Positions 22,801-35,198 of a stretch of 64,000 bases of DNA are shown piece by piece. Source of the stretch: Astrocystis sublimbata. Taxonomy: Eukaryota > Ascomycota > Sordariomycetes > Xylariales > Xylariaceae. The notes beneath the pieces are model-generated. The model ran no database searches. It saw only the letters and a list, made by a program, of their open reading frames with translations, and was not told where the DNA came from. Position numbers and translations under genes: made by a program. Positions within the stretch are counted from its first letter, which is position 1. Each line of letters starts with the position of its first letter. Where the stretch lies: the NCBI GenBank assembly GCA_022453515.1, contig JAJNNY010000022.1, forward strand, positions 62,001-126,000, read 5' to 3'.

Positions 22801-23601
22801 GCTTTAGTACGTAGTCCTCGGATATCGAGCCATCCTCCTCACTACCGCTAGTCGAATCTTCCGGTCCCGTCGTGCGACTACTCACAAAGACCGTGCTGGG
22901 CGAGCGCGAGGTCGAGCGGTCCCGAACACTCTTCTCCCTGTTCGCCCAGGTGCGGAAAGACCGCGCCATGGCCGCATGGGAGCTCAGGTCCGAGTCGCGG
23001 CGTCCGTCAAGGGGCCTGTGCTGTGTCAGGATAGGCGCTCCCGGGACGTAGTGGCCCGTGTGGTCTACCCTGCCTACCCCACGGTACTGCTTGAACGCGG
23101 CGGCGATGAGGAGCTGGTACGATGTGCGCCGCACGCGCTTGCGAAGCCGCTCGGCCTGTTCTTCTTTCTTGGCCTCGGCCACGCGCGCGCGAAGCTCGGC
23201 CTCGGACGGCGTCGGCGTCGGCTCGTCTTCCTCGAGCCTGGCCAAATACGCGGCTTTAGCGGCCTTCTTTTTCGCTGGACGTCTGCGGCGGACTTCGGCA
23301 CGCTTGCTGACCCAGCTTTGATCCAGGGCCGCTGCAATTTCACTCCAGGTTAGTAAGAAGTCGGGTTTGTAATGTAGAGCAATGTAGAGTTGATGAAGTA
23401 GAACGCATTTCCAACGATAGGAGACATGAGTAGGTGGAATGATGCAAAGATGTCTGACGTACCCCGTAGATCTAAACCCATTTCTTCCAAATTCCGTTCC
23501 GCCGCGACCCTGTATGCCTCGAGTCGCTCTACCTCTGCTCTGAGCCGCTGCACTTCGATTGCTAACGCCTCCTCCCCGCCAGGTACTTCTTGGTTCGCCA
23601 T
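19844..23601 (-). CDS. Unknown 1208-aa acidic protein with N-terminal coiled coil and three short basic repeats
   Basis: The model has two exons, 23463-23601 and 19844-23331. The 131-nt intron has a perfect TACTAAC branch site. It begins MANQEVPGGEEALAIEVQRL and continues as a short coiled coil (EVERLEAYRVAAERNLEEM). A Lys/Arg-rich stretch (KKKAAKAA), a Ser/Asp/Glu-rich low-complexity region and a run of about 18 Glu (22030-22085 on the plus strand) follow. Three related basic segments come next (EREIHRRYR, EYELHKKYR, EKEFHRKHR; 21690-21960). A probably folded block has Trp/Tyr-rich motifs (YDPTWWRLNTVDPDDGVWAY, FVTWEEQERRFPTL, THVWDPLNRI). The C-terminal 450 residues are disordered, with a possible nuclear signal (KGKGKKR, KKRRRP) and Asn/Tyr/Asp repeats. 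I do not recognise the family. Composition and basic clusters suggest a nuclear protein; this is inference. Confidence 0.85.
22030..22085. repeat. CTT/CTC trinucleotide tract coding for poly-Glu
   Basis: An imperfect repeat of TTCCTC and TTC units lies inside exon 2 of the unknown minus-strand gene and encodes about 18 consecutive Glu followed by Asp. Such tracts vary in length between strains. Confidence 0.85.
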
Positions 23602-25369
23602 CTTAGTTTTAGGCTGTCCTCACGTCGTTCAAAATATGTTACGATGCTAAAGAGGGCGATATGTTACGCGGCACCTGTATGCAAGTGAGGCAAGGAACTT
23701 GGTGTGTTCTCTGGCCTGGCTTCACGTCAACTGAAGGATTAGACAAATATGAGTAGCCTGAATCAAACGAAACAGGTACACATGCCGCCGGAGACGTCAT
23801 ATCTACGTTCGGATTCACTGGGTAGCTTCTTTGTTCTATTATCCCCCCTTTCAGTGAGTTACCGTGGTCCTGAAGGACGTTTCCGGAAACAGCTGCCCTG
23901 TCTTTCGGAAGACTAAACAATGCTTCCAGAAGTTTTCGCCTGGACTAGAAGTCGCATCTCTATCTGTTCAGGGGAGCGTACATTTAAATAGACGAAACCG
24001 GACGAGGACCCTACACATTGTTAGTCTAGCTGCCTAAAAGCTTCCCAAACATTGGACCATCATACAGTGTAGTGTATCATATTGGCACTTCGAGGCTTTA
24101 CCTATACTTCCTAATAGTAATAACTAGACAACTTCGCACATGAAAAGACATACAACAGATGATCAAGCTTGCATGCATAGTACATTTCTTTATTGAATAT
24201 CTTCTCTAGCTTCCAAACTTACCTTGGAATCCGATGAGTGTGACAATTCTCGCCCAGTCCATGGTTGAAGCAGAAACAAGTGTCGAGAGAAATTGCAGGA
24301 CATGTCATTGTCATTCCCGACGCGTGCGCAAAGGCCTAGGGGCAAAACTCCCGCAGGTGTCATATGCCAGGCTAATCTGCAGCTCAAAATATGCATATGC
24401 ACATGATGCTTCATTAGCGACTTATTAATAAGGGGAAGACTTTACTTATCGGTAGTTGGGGGTCCAACTTCTCCATCGACGGGCTCAGGAGGTGCATGAG
24501 CAACCGATGCGAGTTGCTCCGTCATAAATGCGCGAAGTTGAGATGCTCAAGTTGCAGTACCACTAGAGCTCATGGTGTTACGGTGGCGACAACTCGTCAT
24601 ACATTTCAGTGGTGTAATGGGCGACATAAACTGTGGTGTGGTGTGTAGCGCTTTTAAGGCGTGTATCAAAGGTATTTACGGTAATATATGGTCGAGTCGT
24701 ATCAATGTTGCACCTTTTGGGAATTTGCGATCAATTATGTTGCATTCTGCTGGTCCTCCAACGCAGAACTGCTTCGAGTATCTGCTTCGGCATAGTGTTG
24801 CTGAGAGCTGGCGCAGTCGTCAAGCTGGAAAAGAAACCCCGGAAGAATTAATGATACACGTTGAGACTGACTGAAAGGCCGATCCCGACCCCGTGGAAGA
24901 AGGGGCATTGGCGAAGGCGAATCCAAGGGTTCATGGATGTGGTGAGTGTATGCGTGGGTTGTGCCCTAGATCTTCCTCACAACACCCCCAGTGAAATCCC
25001 GACTACTAGCAAAAGTGCAAATCGCACCAGAAGCCCAATGCAAACCTAGTAGCATCCAGTCTTCCCCTTTTTGTAATAAAACATGTCCGAAGTCGAGAAC
25101 GCAACAAACGGAAACGAGGACAGGTTGAGAAAAGCACGAGAAAGACGAAAAGAAATCAATGAGAAGCTACTCGAAGCCTTTTCCATCCATGTATACCTGC
25201 CGAAGATTAACTAATCTTCTGCAGTTTCAATGAGGCCCACCTGAGACCAACTAGGGGTCAAGGAGACGTCCACTATGGAATCGTCACCAGAGCGCATCCG
25301 ATGTAACATCGTAGACGATGGATACTCTAATTGGCAATTTGAGTGGTTGAAACAGCTCTGCGTGGGCGA
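23602..25369. other. Intergenic region between tandem minus-strand genes
   Basis: This 1.8-kb stretch holds the upstream region of the 1208-aa gene and the 3' region of the RRM gene. An ORF of 100 codons at 24572-24874 has no recognisable content. No gene is supported. Confidence 0.5.
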
Positions 25370-26598
25370 TTATGGTGCACCGGCGTATGGTTCACGAGCA
25401 TCGGTGCGTGGGCCAGCTTCGGTGTATCCGGAAGCAGCGGGATCCCGAGCTCGTTGTCCGTCGCGATCGGAGCGGTCATAACGTTCCCTGTCATAGCCGC
25501 CAGGGGCGCGTCTGTCATCTTCGCCTCGAGGAGGGTACCGTCCACGATCCTCACGTGGTGCACCGCCACCCCCGTAACGATCAACGCGGCCGTAGCTATC
25601 GTCGTTGCGGTCACGGCGGTCGTGTCCACGGTCGTGGCGCTCTTCTCTACCACCAGCACCACCCCCGTAGCCACCTCGGTCTTCACGATAGCTGCGGTCG
25701 TACCCTCGGTCCTCGCGGTAACCGCGGTCACCGCGGTCTTCGTAGCGGGGACGGTCATAACCACCACCACCTCCTCCGCGGTAGCGGTAGGGATCATCTC
25801 GGCCACCGTAGCCACCGCCACCACCGCCGCCGTAGCCACCGCCGTAGCCTCCACCACGACGACGGTCATCGAAGCGGGGACGTCCACCGTGCTCTATCCA
25901 TTCATATTAGTACACAGAGTGAAATTGGATTCTGGGGTACTAACCTCGCTTCGGTGGGCCGAAGTATTTGCCGGGAGTAGGAGTGCGAGGTCGGGCGCGG
26001 CGAGCTTTCTCGATGCTGAGAGATCGGCCATCTATCTCCTCGTCTTGGAGGCCCTCCTTGGCAGCATCTGCCTGCTCGGAAGTGACCATCTTGACAAAGC
26101 CAAAGCCTCGAGACTCCTTGGTGTGTGGGTCTTTCATGATTTGACACTTCTCAACCTCGCCGTACTTCTCGAAGAGGCGAGTAACTTCAGCTTCGGTGAG
26201 ACGGGGGTGAATTCCAGTGACAAAGAGGTTAGATCCGGGGTTTACAGAACCGTCCTCGTCCCTATCGAGGTCCTGCTTGGGGGCCCTGTGAAAGCAAGGG
26301 TATTAGAATGGCGGCAAATGGATAGCGACCATCAGGACGGATGTTGCTTACCTGCTGGGCTGGGCGTTACCGGGGGAAGCGGATCGGCGCCGAGAGCTAT
26401 CGATGCCGTCGTCGCGTGATTGGCGGGGCGAGGCGCTGCGCTGATCGCGCTCGTAGCGAGGGCCATCATCTGCTCAAGAGGGAGCACATTAGTAACCCGT
26501 GGCACGCGGTGGGTAGATAGGGCGCAGCGCAGAGGGTAGAACATACCTTCGTAGCGATCACCACCAGCTGTCTCGTAGTCCATCGCGGTGGTCGCCAT
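25370..26598 (-). CDS. RRM RNA-binding protein with RS-like N-terminus and RGG-type C-terminus
   Basis: The model has four exons, 26547-26598, 26352-26469, 25945-26285 and 25370-25893, in frame, encoding 344 aa. The order is: a short N-terminal region (MATTAMDYETAGGDRYE), an RS-like segment (RSASPRQSRDD, SSRRRSASPGN), one RRM at about residues 75-150 with RNP2 NLFVTGIHPRL and RNP1 SRGFGFVKM, then a long Gly/Arg/Asp/Tyr-rich tail (RRRGGGYGGGY, DRPRYEDRGDRGY). The layout resembles Tra2-like splicing regulators and other fungal SR/RGG proteins, so a nuclear role in mRNA processing is likely. The exact orthologue cannot be fixed from sequence alone. The acceptor of the last intron (GGATAG) is inferred because it keeps the Gly-rich frame. 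Confidence 0.88.
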
Positions 26599-28237
26599 GA
26601 TGTGTAGGGTGATGTGCACTATCTAGTGCTATTGGTAAGCTGACGTGTATGGGGGCGGGCGCGACGATGCGCGACGGGCAACGGTTCAGGTGAACTGAGG
26701 TCAAGTTGAGGGTGGCGAGTAGAGAAATTGATGGAGGCGGATGAGGCTGATGATAAGGTGAATGCAACGCAATTAGGTGGATTGATGGTGCCGAGGTGAG
26801 CCGTTTGAAAATAATGGATGGGAGAGGCGAGGGCGGAAGGGGTGCTGGGAAGAGAAATAGGGCGAGGGCGAGGCTCTGGGTGGGTTGGTGCTCGTGGGTG
26901 CTTTTTTGTCCGCTGAGGTTGCACGAGGACAGGCTGGGCAGGCCAGACAGGAGTGGAAGGGGAAAAACAATGCGCAGTGGAAGAAAGAGGCGGCGGAGAG
27001 TGCTAGAGTGAGGACTGGGGCCCGGCCACAGTGCAGGATCCTGTGGTGAATGGAAGCTTTGAACCTGCGCAGGCGAGGGCGATGAGGTCCGCAGGCTTGC
27101 TTGCTTGCTTGGTGGACGGTCGTCGGTACCTACCTCGCCTGCTCGTACTGGCCTATATGTAGCCATACCTACCTGGTAGTAAGTACCTTAGTGCTTGCCC
27201 ACTTCCGCTTGGTCGTGCCAGGTTGCAGGTGCAAAGGTGGTATGGGATGGATGGTGTATGGGCGCGGAAGCCAGAAAGCCGACGTGACAAAAAGCCAACA
27301 AGGAAAAGCCTGCACACAGCGCGTACGCGTGCGTACGTACGCTTCTCTCCGTAATGCGAACTCACCTAGTGTCTGTCGTGTTCTCCCTCTTGCTGTTGCG
27401 CTCGTCGTATGTGTTCCCGACGTGTATACGTCAGCACAGGAATAAGGGAATTGATACGGATGGGAGAGAAAAGAAGCTGCTATGTTCATGCAAAACACGC
27501 CGCGGTAGCAGAAAATGATGTGGAATGACGGGGCGGAAGGCAGAGGAGGGTCCCGTTTGCTTGGAGACCCAGCGAAAAAAGAACAAAAACTGGGGGAGGC
27601 AAATTTGAGGCTTGCATGCCCTGTAGCCTTGGAAGAGGTAGGTATGTACCCAGCCCCCTACAAAGTATCTGTAGGTACCTCAGGTCGCCTACCTGCGCCC
27701 CCACCTGCATCCAGGCAGCCTAGCTCGCCTAGGTACATGTACTCGGAGGCAGGCACCCGCAGCTACGGACAGCTACGGCCAGGTACCTATCGGATATGTG
27801 CCTGTGGTGGCCTGTCGAGCCTATCGCGCCGCTTACGCGATTGAGGTACGCAAACTCGGTATCCCACAGGTACCGACGGAAGGATCCCCACCGCTTACCT
27901 TGCATGTACCTAGGTACTCATCCAGGTTGCTCAGGTGCCCAGCTCTACGGTATGCGCTGCAGATGCCTAACCTGAGGCATGTATGCAGCACATAGTGCTA
28001 CGACAGGGTTAGAGAGGGTCAAGAGTCAAAGTCAAAAGTCGAAAGTCAAACGATCCTCGAGTACCTACCTAGGAGGTACGTAAGTATTAGGGGGGATGGA
28101 GTGTGCCACGTATTTCAGTTAAAGGAAAGAAAGGGCACATGCGTCCCAACACCTTATTCTCTCCAAATTTGGAGTGTTTCTATCCATTGGACAAGAAGAT
28201 AGATCTACTCCTCAATACGCTTCGCTACCTCCCTTCA
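26599..28237. other. Intergenic region between tandem minus-strand genes
   Basis: This stretch holds the long upstream region of the RRM gene and the 3' region of the glutaminase gene. Between 27100 and 28090 it is unusually rich in GTAGGTACC- and CCTACC-type words, with an exact TACCTAGGTA at 27907-27916. No gene is supported. Confidence 0.55.
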
Positions 28238-30847
28238 TCATAGCTCTCCCACTTCGGCCGCATTCTCAGCCGCCAGATCCATCGCTAATACTTGCTCCAC
28301 ATCAATGTCGGCCGGCGCCGTGGAGTCGAGGAATCGCAACGCCTCCGCCGCCTTGCCCTGGCACGCTCTCTCCAACGCCAGGAACGCGAAATGGCCTCCC
28401 ACAACCGGTCGCGCCATGAAATAAATCCCAGGGAAGCCGCCCTCGCCTTCTGTGTCGTACAAATCCGAGAAGGGTCGGTCTGGGTTGATGTGAACGTTAG
28501 TGTCAAATCGGGAGCTTGCCACCAGAAGAAAACAAATGTAGCTAGCTTACCTGTCGCTGTTTCATTTACCCACGCTGCCACATGCTGCAGTATCTCCGTG
28601 CGTACTGACTTGCTAGCCACCGCTGCTGCGAAAAATTCCCAGTCACTCTTTGTGTAGAGATGGCGACTGTCCAGTGGTAGGCCGTATCGCTGAAGCACGT
28701 TGTGGTACCAATCGCTTTGCATCTGGTATATCTGGTCCGGGATCAGTTTCTTCAACCTGTTCTTAGCTCTGCTCACATCATCGAGCGGTTCTTGGTCAGG
28801 GCCCCAGAACCTGCTCTGTCCCAATGCGGCTGACTTTTCCTCGGGCAGATGGAAACACAAGAGTGCATCAGCAAACATGTTGTACAGTGTTGTCCACGAT
28901 CCGTACCACGTGTATGCCAACTTAGCGTGAGTCTTGTCTCGAGAGAGACCAAAGTCTTGCCACTTGTCGATGTACTCTTCTGCTACGCTAGCATAGTACT
29001 TTGCATCAGCCTCTTCCCCTACTATTTCCGCGATACCGCTCATCGCTCTGATGCCAACAATCCCTTTAAGCGCTAGGTTCGTTTGATTCGCCAGCCAGCC
29101 GGCGAAGTCGTCGGTACAGAGCTGGTTGGCCGGAATCAGAGACTCTCTGACAAGGTAGCCCGTCCACTTCTTCCAAAGCTTGTACGAGTGGCGCAACCAT
29201 TTCTGAGCAGCTCTCTCGCCCGTGATCCCTATATCTGTGAATGCGACATCCATTCCCTGGGCATCGACGTGCAGAGGGCTCTTCTCAGGCCCCTGGCCGA
29301 GGATTCCGGTTGATGGGAGAGCGTTGGGCGAGAATGCAGGCTTTGTATCGTCCCTCAAGGCATTGGCCATTGCGAGACCCATGATCAACATGTCGCCGCA
29401 TTCTTCGACGGGCATGTATTCATCCTGACCGTCGCTGTGGCCGGTAGCGTTGGGAAAGTGCGTTCCAAGATCATGCATTGAGTAGTCATTCGGGTATTGG
29501 CCGCTTAGCTGATGCTCCAGGAGAGGCTCCAGGAGATAAGCGAGCCACTGTGGATTGGTGTAGAGGAAGAAGGGGAAAGCCGGGAAGATAACGTCGACCG
29601 TTTGGAAGTTGCCGTTCGACGAGATCTCTTTGAGGAATAGAATAGGGGTGTCGGGAGTCCCCGAGAACTGCGTGGCCCCGAGTACTTGGCGGGCGGAGAG
29701 GGCCACGATATCTTGATAGTCCTTGGACCCAGAAGCGTAAGCATCTTTAGCCAGCTGGTCGGAGTAATTACGCGCAAGGTGTACAGCTGTCTCGTAATCG
29801 TCATAATGATACTGAATCATTTTGTCGGCAGTGAAGAAATGGGAAGCCCATAATGGCCGCATCATCGTGAGACCACGCGCAGAGGCGAATTGAACAACCG
29901 GGTCCTGCGTATAAGCAAAAGTGAAGACAATGCTGTCTTGACGGGGGCTTGAAGAAGACGTTGAGTTGCTGCTCAGCTCGAACGTCTTCGAAAAAGCAAA
30001 AATAGGCTCTTCTTCGAAAATGCCCCGATAGAGGTTGTCGACTTTGTTCTTTAGCGAGCCTGCCTCGGCAAACATCCGTCGTGTGTATCGTGCCTCCCCA
30101 GACTGGTGCTTGACATCTCCAGGGGCCGTAACACGCAGTGTGCCCCATTCCGCACGATCTTGAAACTCCTGGAAGACTTGTTCCTCTGCCCGAGCGATGC
30201 GCCAGGATTTCAGGCTCGTCCCTGACTGGCTGGCCTGGGGCTGGTCGAGCTCCCATCGAATCTGACTGCGCCTGTCGCCGCTCACCCATTCCCCATTGAC
30301 ATCTATATAGAGGCTCACGTTGGTGGAACCCTCGACAAAGCATGTGAGATAGCTGGCCGGCAATGCTTGCCTCAGTGTCGAAGTAGGTGTAATGGGCGAT
30401 AAGAACGACAGGGTAATTTTGACATCGGACTCTTGAATAGTATAGGTAAGATTGGTGGTGGACGCGTCAAACGTGGCACCGTGATACTGAGGAAGAGATA
30501 CGTTGTAGCTTAAGTTGTATTAGGTTAGTTTCGCTCGCAAAAGCCATTCCCGCCGATTGAGTGGCATGTACACACCTCGAGCTGTGCCCATCTAGGAAAT
30601 CTTGTGGGCGACCAAGTAGAGGATATACGGTCTTGGAATGCGGGATGGATGCCATGACGGCAAAGCCAACCGTCTCGCCCCTCCAAAACATGGGCCATGC
30701 CTTCCACGGGTCATCTCGAGCGTGGGGCAACCAGATGCTCAAATAAGGATTCCGCACAATGAGCGGCAGCACGGGGGGCGTGAGAGTCGAGGCATCGACA
30801 AGGGCGACTGCCAGAGCCGCAATGGCGGGCCCGAGACACAACTTCAT
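28238..30847 (-). CDS. Secreted glutaminase GtaA-like protein
   Basis: The model has three exons, 30576-30847, 28551-30508 and 28238-28479, joining exactly to give 823 aa. An N-terminal signal peptide (MKLCLGPAIAALAVALVDAS) indicates secretion. The order matches the fungal GtaA family (DUF4964, DUF5127, DUF4965, DUF1793): an N-terminal block with VLPLIVRNPYLSIWL, a middle beta-rich region, a central DVIFPAFPFFLYTNP and GTHFPNATGHSDG block, VEECGDMLIM, and a C-terminal helical domain ending after GEGGFPGIYFMARPVVGGHF. The Aspergillus enzyme hydrolyses L-glutamine to glutamate outside the cell. The last intron interrupts the C-terminal domain and must be removed to restore DRPFSDLYDTEGEGG. Several N-glycosylation sequons are present (for example NVS, NLT, NSTSS). 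Confidence 0.93.
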
Positions 30848-33800
30848 GGCCGCGGTCTCAAGGATGTCACCCCGCTCCTCATCTGCCAGTGAGTGAGTGG
30901 CTTGAGAACAATGAGGTCGGATAGAAGGTCACGAAGCTAATGAGATGCAAATAAGTCTAATTGTAGCAATACGGGCGGGCATAAAACAACAATGAAAGCA
31001 GAGGGCTAAGAAGTTCACAGCAAGCAGCTAGGTAGCAATGGAGGCTTAATGGATGCAGGCGAACGTTTGCAGAGACAGCCGTGGAGCCTGATGGCTCGGA
31101 TGGTAAGCTTCGATGATGTTGAGCTGAGGGAGTGGAGACCTCCCGGGCCCCCAAATCGCCAGCCTGGGTGCCTGGGTGACATCACACACCTTTCCTTCCC
31201 CATGTTTCGCCAATGGGCCTCCCCACTTCCTGCGTTACAAGCTTGCAGATAGATGGCCGACGGGGCGAGGGGCTGAGGATTGGGACCTATGAGAACCGGC
31301 CTCGATAGCTACCAGCAGTACAGCTTCTGTTTTCCTTGACCACGCCCTGGTTGGCCATCGACATTATGTCTTGATTGTCGCGCTTCTCATAGTTGGTTAC
31401 AAGGTCGATAGCTGGTGGTTTTACAAGTATTTGACGCCGGTAAAGAGCACTGCGACAATGTGACGCAGCGATTGCATTTGAAATAATGAGGCGCGGCTGC
31501 GCTATGAATTGACCGCGATAATGGCTCAGACTAAAAGGGGAACTGGGGATCAGACCTCTCAAGTGTGTCCACTTAGCCACATCGCACACCCCTTGGCGAA
31601 CTGGACCCTGGCATGTCTGGATCTGTTGCACCAGTGGCATTGCTATGCCAAACAACATCATCATACATAGAAAGTATGCATCGGGCTCCATCAGCTGGTT
31701 GGCGTCGTGCCTAATATCGCGCCAAACTCAATGAAATATCCCATCAGTAGTGCAACACACAAGAAAATAATCATGAAGGTGTCCGGGGCGTTTTCAAGCC
31801 TTTTATGAATGCGTATTGCGCAACTCGACCAGCTATTCCGGTCTCCGAGTAGCGACAAGCCTAAGGTCACTTCTACAGCACAAGTTTGAACAGTGGTATG
31901 CAGGAGGAATCTCGTTAATATAAAAAAGATATCAAGAAAAAAATATCGAGATCATTCGAACGGTTTGTATGTAATTGCACAATTGCAGACACTAATTTCT
32001 TTGGAACGGCAATGAAATAAGGCGACAAGTATAAATTAAAACTGTCTACTTGTCTTTAGCTTTAACAGCATTACGTTCTAACCACAGAGTCGTGGTTTAC
32101 TTTCATGACACCTTTCAACTTTCTCGCATGTGTACCGATGCGGCGGAGATCATTCCAAGGGCACTGGGTTAATGCTGAACGGTATTGGCAAAGTTCCCCA
32201 AGACGCGCTTGAGACGAGTCGTCAAGTGATGTGCGGCATATCGAGAGGTTCTCCTGGTTAACTGATGCATCGACGTTAGTATGGATAGCCACAAACAGGA
32301 TCAAACAAGTATTGATGCAAAGTCCGTAAATCATACATCCAAGGAAGGATATAAACGCTCATCGTCCGTCTGTATGGGCTTCATGGCGACGGCTAGCGTG
32401 GAAACTGCGAATAGTGGTGGTATATTGAATCATGCTGGACAAATAGGTGTGAAAAGAGGAGATTGCGCATACCTAGGTAGGGAAGAGCTCAGATTCGACT
32501 CAACGGGACAGTTGTGAAGCATGACGACTGTTTCGATGCAACCTATTGAGGAGAAGTCTATCGGGTTTGGCAGCCCGTATCAATCTTCTTGGTGTACCGT
32601 CGGCAAAACCTCCTCGAAGTGATTCTGATCATGACGGCCGCTGACGAAAGCGACAGCTCCGGTGCTCAGCAGGTCCTCTGGGTTGCGCTGCGTGCGCTGA
32701 ACCAAGATGGCAAACACCGGCTTTCACTTGCCTCGGGGCATCTCCATCGTACTGGCATCGCGTTGTATCGGCAAACGGTCAACGGCTTACCATTGGACTC
32801 CAATCACCTGGTATCGTGCATGTTGAGCCAAATGCCAGAAAGTGCATGGATGGATGGATGGATGGATGGATGGTTCTGCAGCAGACAGGAGGGAAGTTGT
32901 GAATTTAGAAGAGAGAAGGAAATTGTTCTTTAGCTTCTGAAAATTTAGGTGCTGACAAGGATGTCCACACAGTGCCTGAGAATTAGCGAACAGTAACTAC
33001 TCTTTAGAGGTGTCAGGGCTCCCAACCAGAAGGCGGAAGCGGGGTTCGTTGAACCTCGGCCAGCCAGGGGGCCAGGTACCTGGTACCACGTCCATCGAGG
33101 TACTCCGTAATTAGCTGTGAGCACGGCAAAGTCACCCTATCAGCTTGCCTTATCTACATACATAGTAGTAAGACGCAGCAACTCCAGCTTCATGTTGTGG
33201 GTTTCCAGGTAGGATATTCGGGGGAAAGTGCACATGACGATTGATGATCTCTCAACGGTTACCTTCTAACTCATCGGGAGGTTCGCGGCCCCCTGGTGAA
33301 CCAAGCAGATGTTGGCTGCGAGGTAACGAGCCAGCTGCGGAATCAGGACACACCGTAGGTAGCTTGAACCAAACCTTGAGCTATCGAGCTCAGGCAGAAC
33401 TGAGGCAGATCATCCAGTCAAGCAAGATGGCAAGTTGGTTCCTGTTGAGTGCGTTGGGTCGGGCGGAACCTTGGGGTAGCGAAGTACCATGAACACAGAA
33501 GTGCGGGACCTCCTGCATCTATCCGCATGCCATATCATGTAGTACTAGCCGACCGAGCGGGTGCGTGTGTATAACAGCATCATGTAACAGAGATATTGTG
33601 ACTCGAGGTGTTCGAGCTACTCGTATGTTCTCGACTTTCATGGTGTCCAGGCAGTTCTATCTACGAGTATCAAGCTCGTCTTCGGCTTCGTCCAGTCGTG
33701 AGCCTCCTTGTCTGTACGTAAGCAGGTACATCATGGTAAGCTTTCCCGATTTGTCTCGGCGAACAGGACCGAACGTTGTGCAGCCATGATCTGTCGACCA

Positions 33801-34132
33801 AGAGCGTCGATTATTCCGCGCCAATCATCTCACCCTCGACTACTCCTTTGGACGCCCCTCTCCACAGCCGGGCCGTACTCCTCTTGATTGCGCTCCTGCA
33901 CTGGCTATTCCGAGCGAGAGGGGTTAATCGTATTCGCGATGCATGGTAATAGGTTGGGAAGCGTTGAGAAGGTAGACATATCTTGCATGCCAGACTTGGA
34001 CCTGTTTCTACTCCTCACCTATATCTTGCTGCAGAATATCTCACTTGCTTGCGGTAGCTCAGACTGCCCCATTGATGAATCTTGAAGATATCTGAATTGC
34101 ATCAACACATCCCTCCCGTCTTCTTGTTTGAT
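30848..34132. other. Long intergenic region between divergent glutaminase and SDR genes
   Basis: This is 3.3 kb without a supported gene, and the longest gap in the window. It contains an ATGG microsatellite, one exact TACCTAGGTA palindrome (32470-32479) and an AT-rich patch around 31900-32050. ORFs of up to 134 codons (such as 31287-31691, minus) lack family features. It could hold a non-coding transcript or decayed repeats. Confidence 0.5.
32846..32873. repeat. (ATGG)7 microsatellite
   Basis: Seven perfect tandem copies of ATGG lie in intergenic DNA. Confidence 0.95.
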
Positions 34133-35154
34133 ATGGCGCTCGAGGGGAAAGTTATTGCAGTCACGGGCGGTGCCAGCGGGATTGGGTTCGCTACCGCCAA
34201 GATCATATCTGACAGAGGTGCCACTGTCTGTATCGCCGATGTCGATCCTGATGCGATAAATCGAGCAGAGAACTACTTCCAGCCCCTCAACGTTCCGTTC
34301 AGGATTACCAAGGTGGACATATCAGCAAGGGCCGAGGTCGAGTCATGGATCAACGGCATCGTAGCCGAGTTCGGGAAGCTCGACGGAGCTGCCAACATTG
34401 CCGGCATCACTGGAAACCATCACGGACTCAGGGAGGTGAAAGATTTAGACGATACCGAGTGGGACAGAATTATCGCTGTCAACCTGACGGGCACTATGTT
34501 AGTTGCGTCGTCACCAACGCGTTCGCAAACCGGCTAACTGCCAGCAGGTACTGCCTAAGAGCCGAGCTCCAGAAGATCTCCGACGGGGGTTCCATCGTCA
34601 ATGTTGCTTCGATTCATGGGCTGAAAGGTGCTAAATCATTTGTATGGTCTGTCGCACACAGATAGTGCTAACCGGCAACCTAGGTTTCGCGAATTATAGT
34701 GCATATGAGTACGTGAACCCGTGATACTCTCACGTATCAAGACGCTGTTTGGATTTGATGCTCCGATCGTTCCCGACTAGCCTCGGTGATCTTCCAGGTT
34801 CACCACGCATGACAACATGATAACATGACAGCATTACTCACTCTTGGTTTTTGCAGTGCCAGCAAGCATGGTATCGTCGGATTGACCAGAGCCGCCGCCA
34901 AGGAGAATGGTCACCGCGAGGTCCGAGTCAACGCCGTAGCCCCAGGGGCCATCTTCACGCCAATGATGGAGCGGGCATGGAAGCTTCACAACTATACACC
35001 CGCACACCTTGTCAAAGACTTGCCCCCGGAAGACGAAGCTGCCTTTGGGCGGCAGGGAACAGCTGAAGAGGTTGGGCTAGCAATCGCGTTTCTATTGGGG
35101 CCAGATAGCAGATACATGACAGGAACTGTCCAGTCTGTCGATGGAGGCATGTAG
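34133..35154 (+). CDS. Short-chain dehydrogenase/reductase (classical SDR)
   Basis: The model has four exons, 34133-34497, 34548-34627, 34684-34708 and 34857-35154, encoding 255 aa in exact frame; exon 3 is only 25 nt. The start MALEGKVIAVTGGASGIG gives the Rossmann cofactor motif at once. Other family marks are NIAGI (the NAG-type motif), N117 in IIAVNLTGT, and the catalytic S143, Y156 and K160 (NVASIHG; YDASK) with the standard spacing of 13 and 4. The C-terminal VNAVAPGAIFTPM and GTVQSVDGGM are typical. An Asp after beta-2 (CIADVD) suggests preference for NAD over NADP. The substrate is unknown. Intron 1 ends in a tandem CAGCAG acceptor (34542-34547) that could give products differing by one residue. 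The gene ends 44 bp from the oppositely oriented Nat3 gene. Confidence 0.93.
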
Positions 35155-35198
35155 TCGGAGAAGTTTGCATGAGGCGGCAATGCTCTCAAACGAGCGGC

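Noticed and set aside
24572..24874. 100-codon plus-strand ORF
   Set aside because: No recognised motif and no start context. It lies in spacer between tandem minus-strand genes.
31287..31691. 134-codon minus-strand ORF in the glutaminase-SDR gap
   Set aside because: The start has a hydrophobic stretch, but there is no domain, no recognisable splice partners and composition equals local background.
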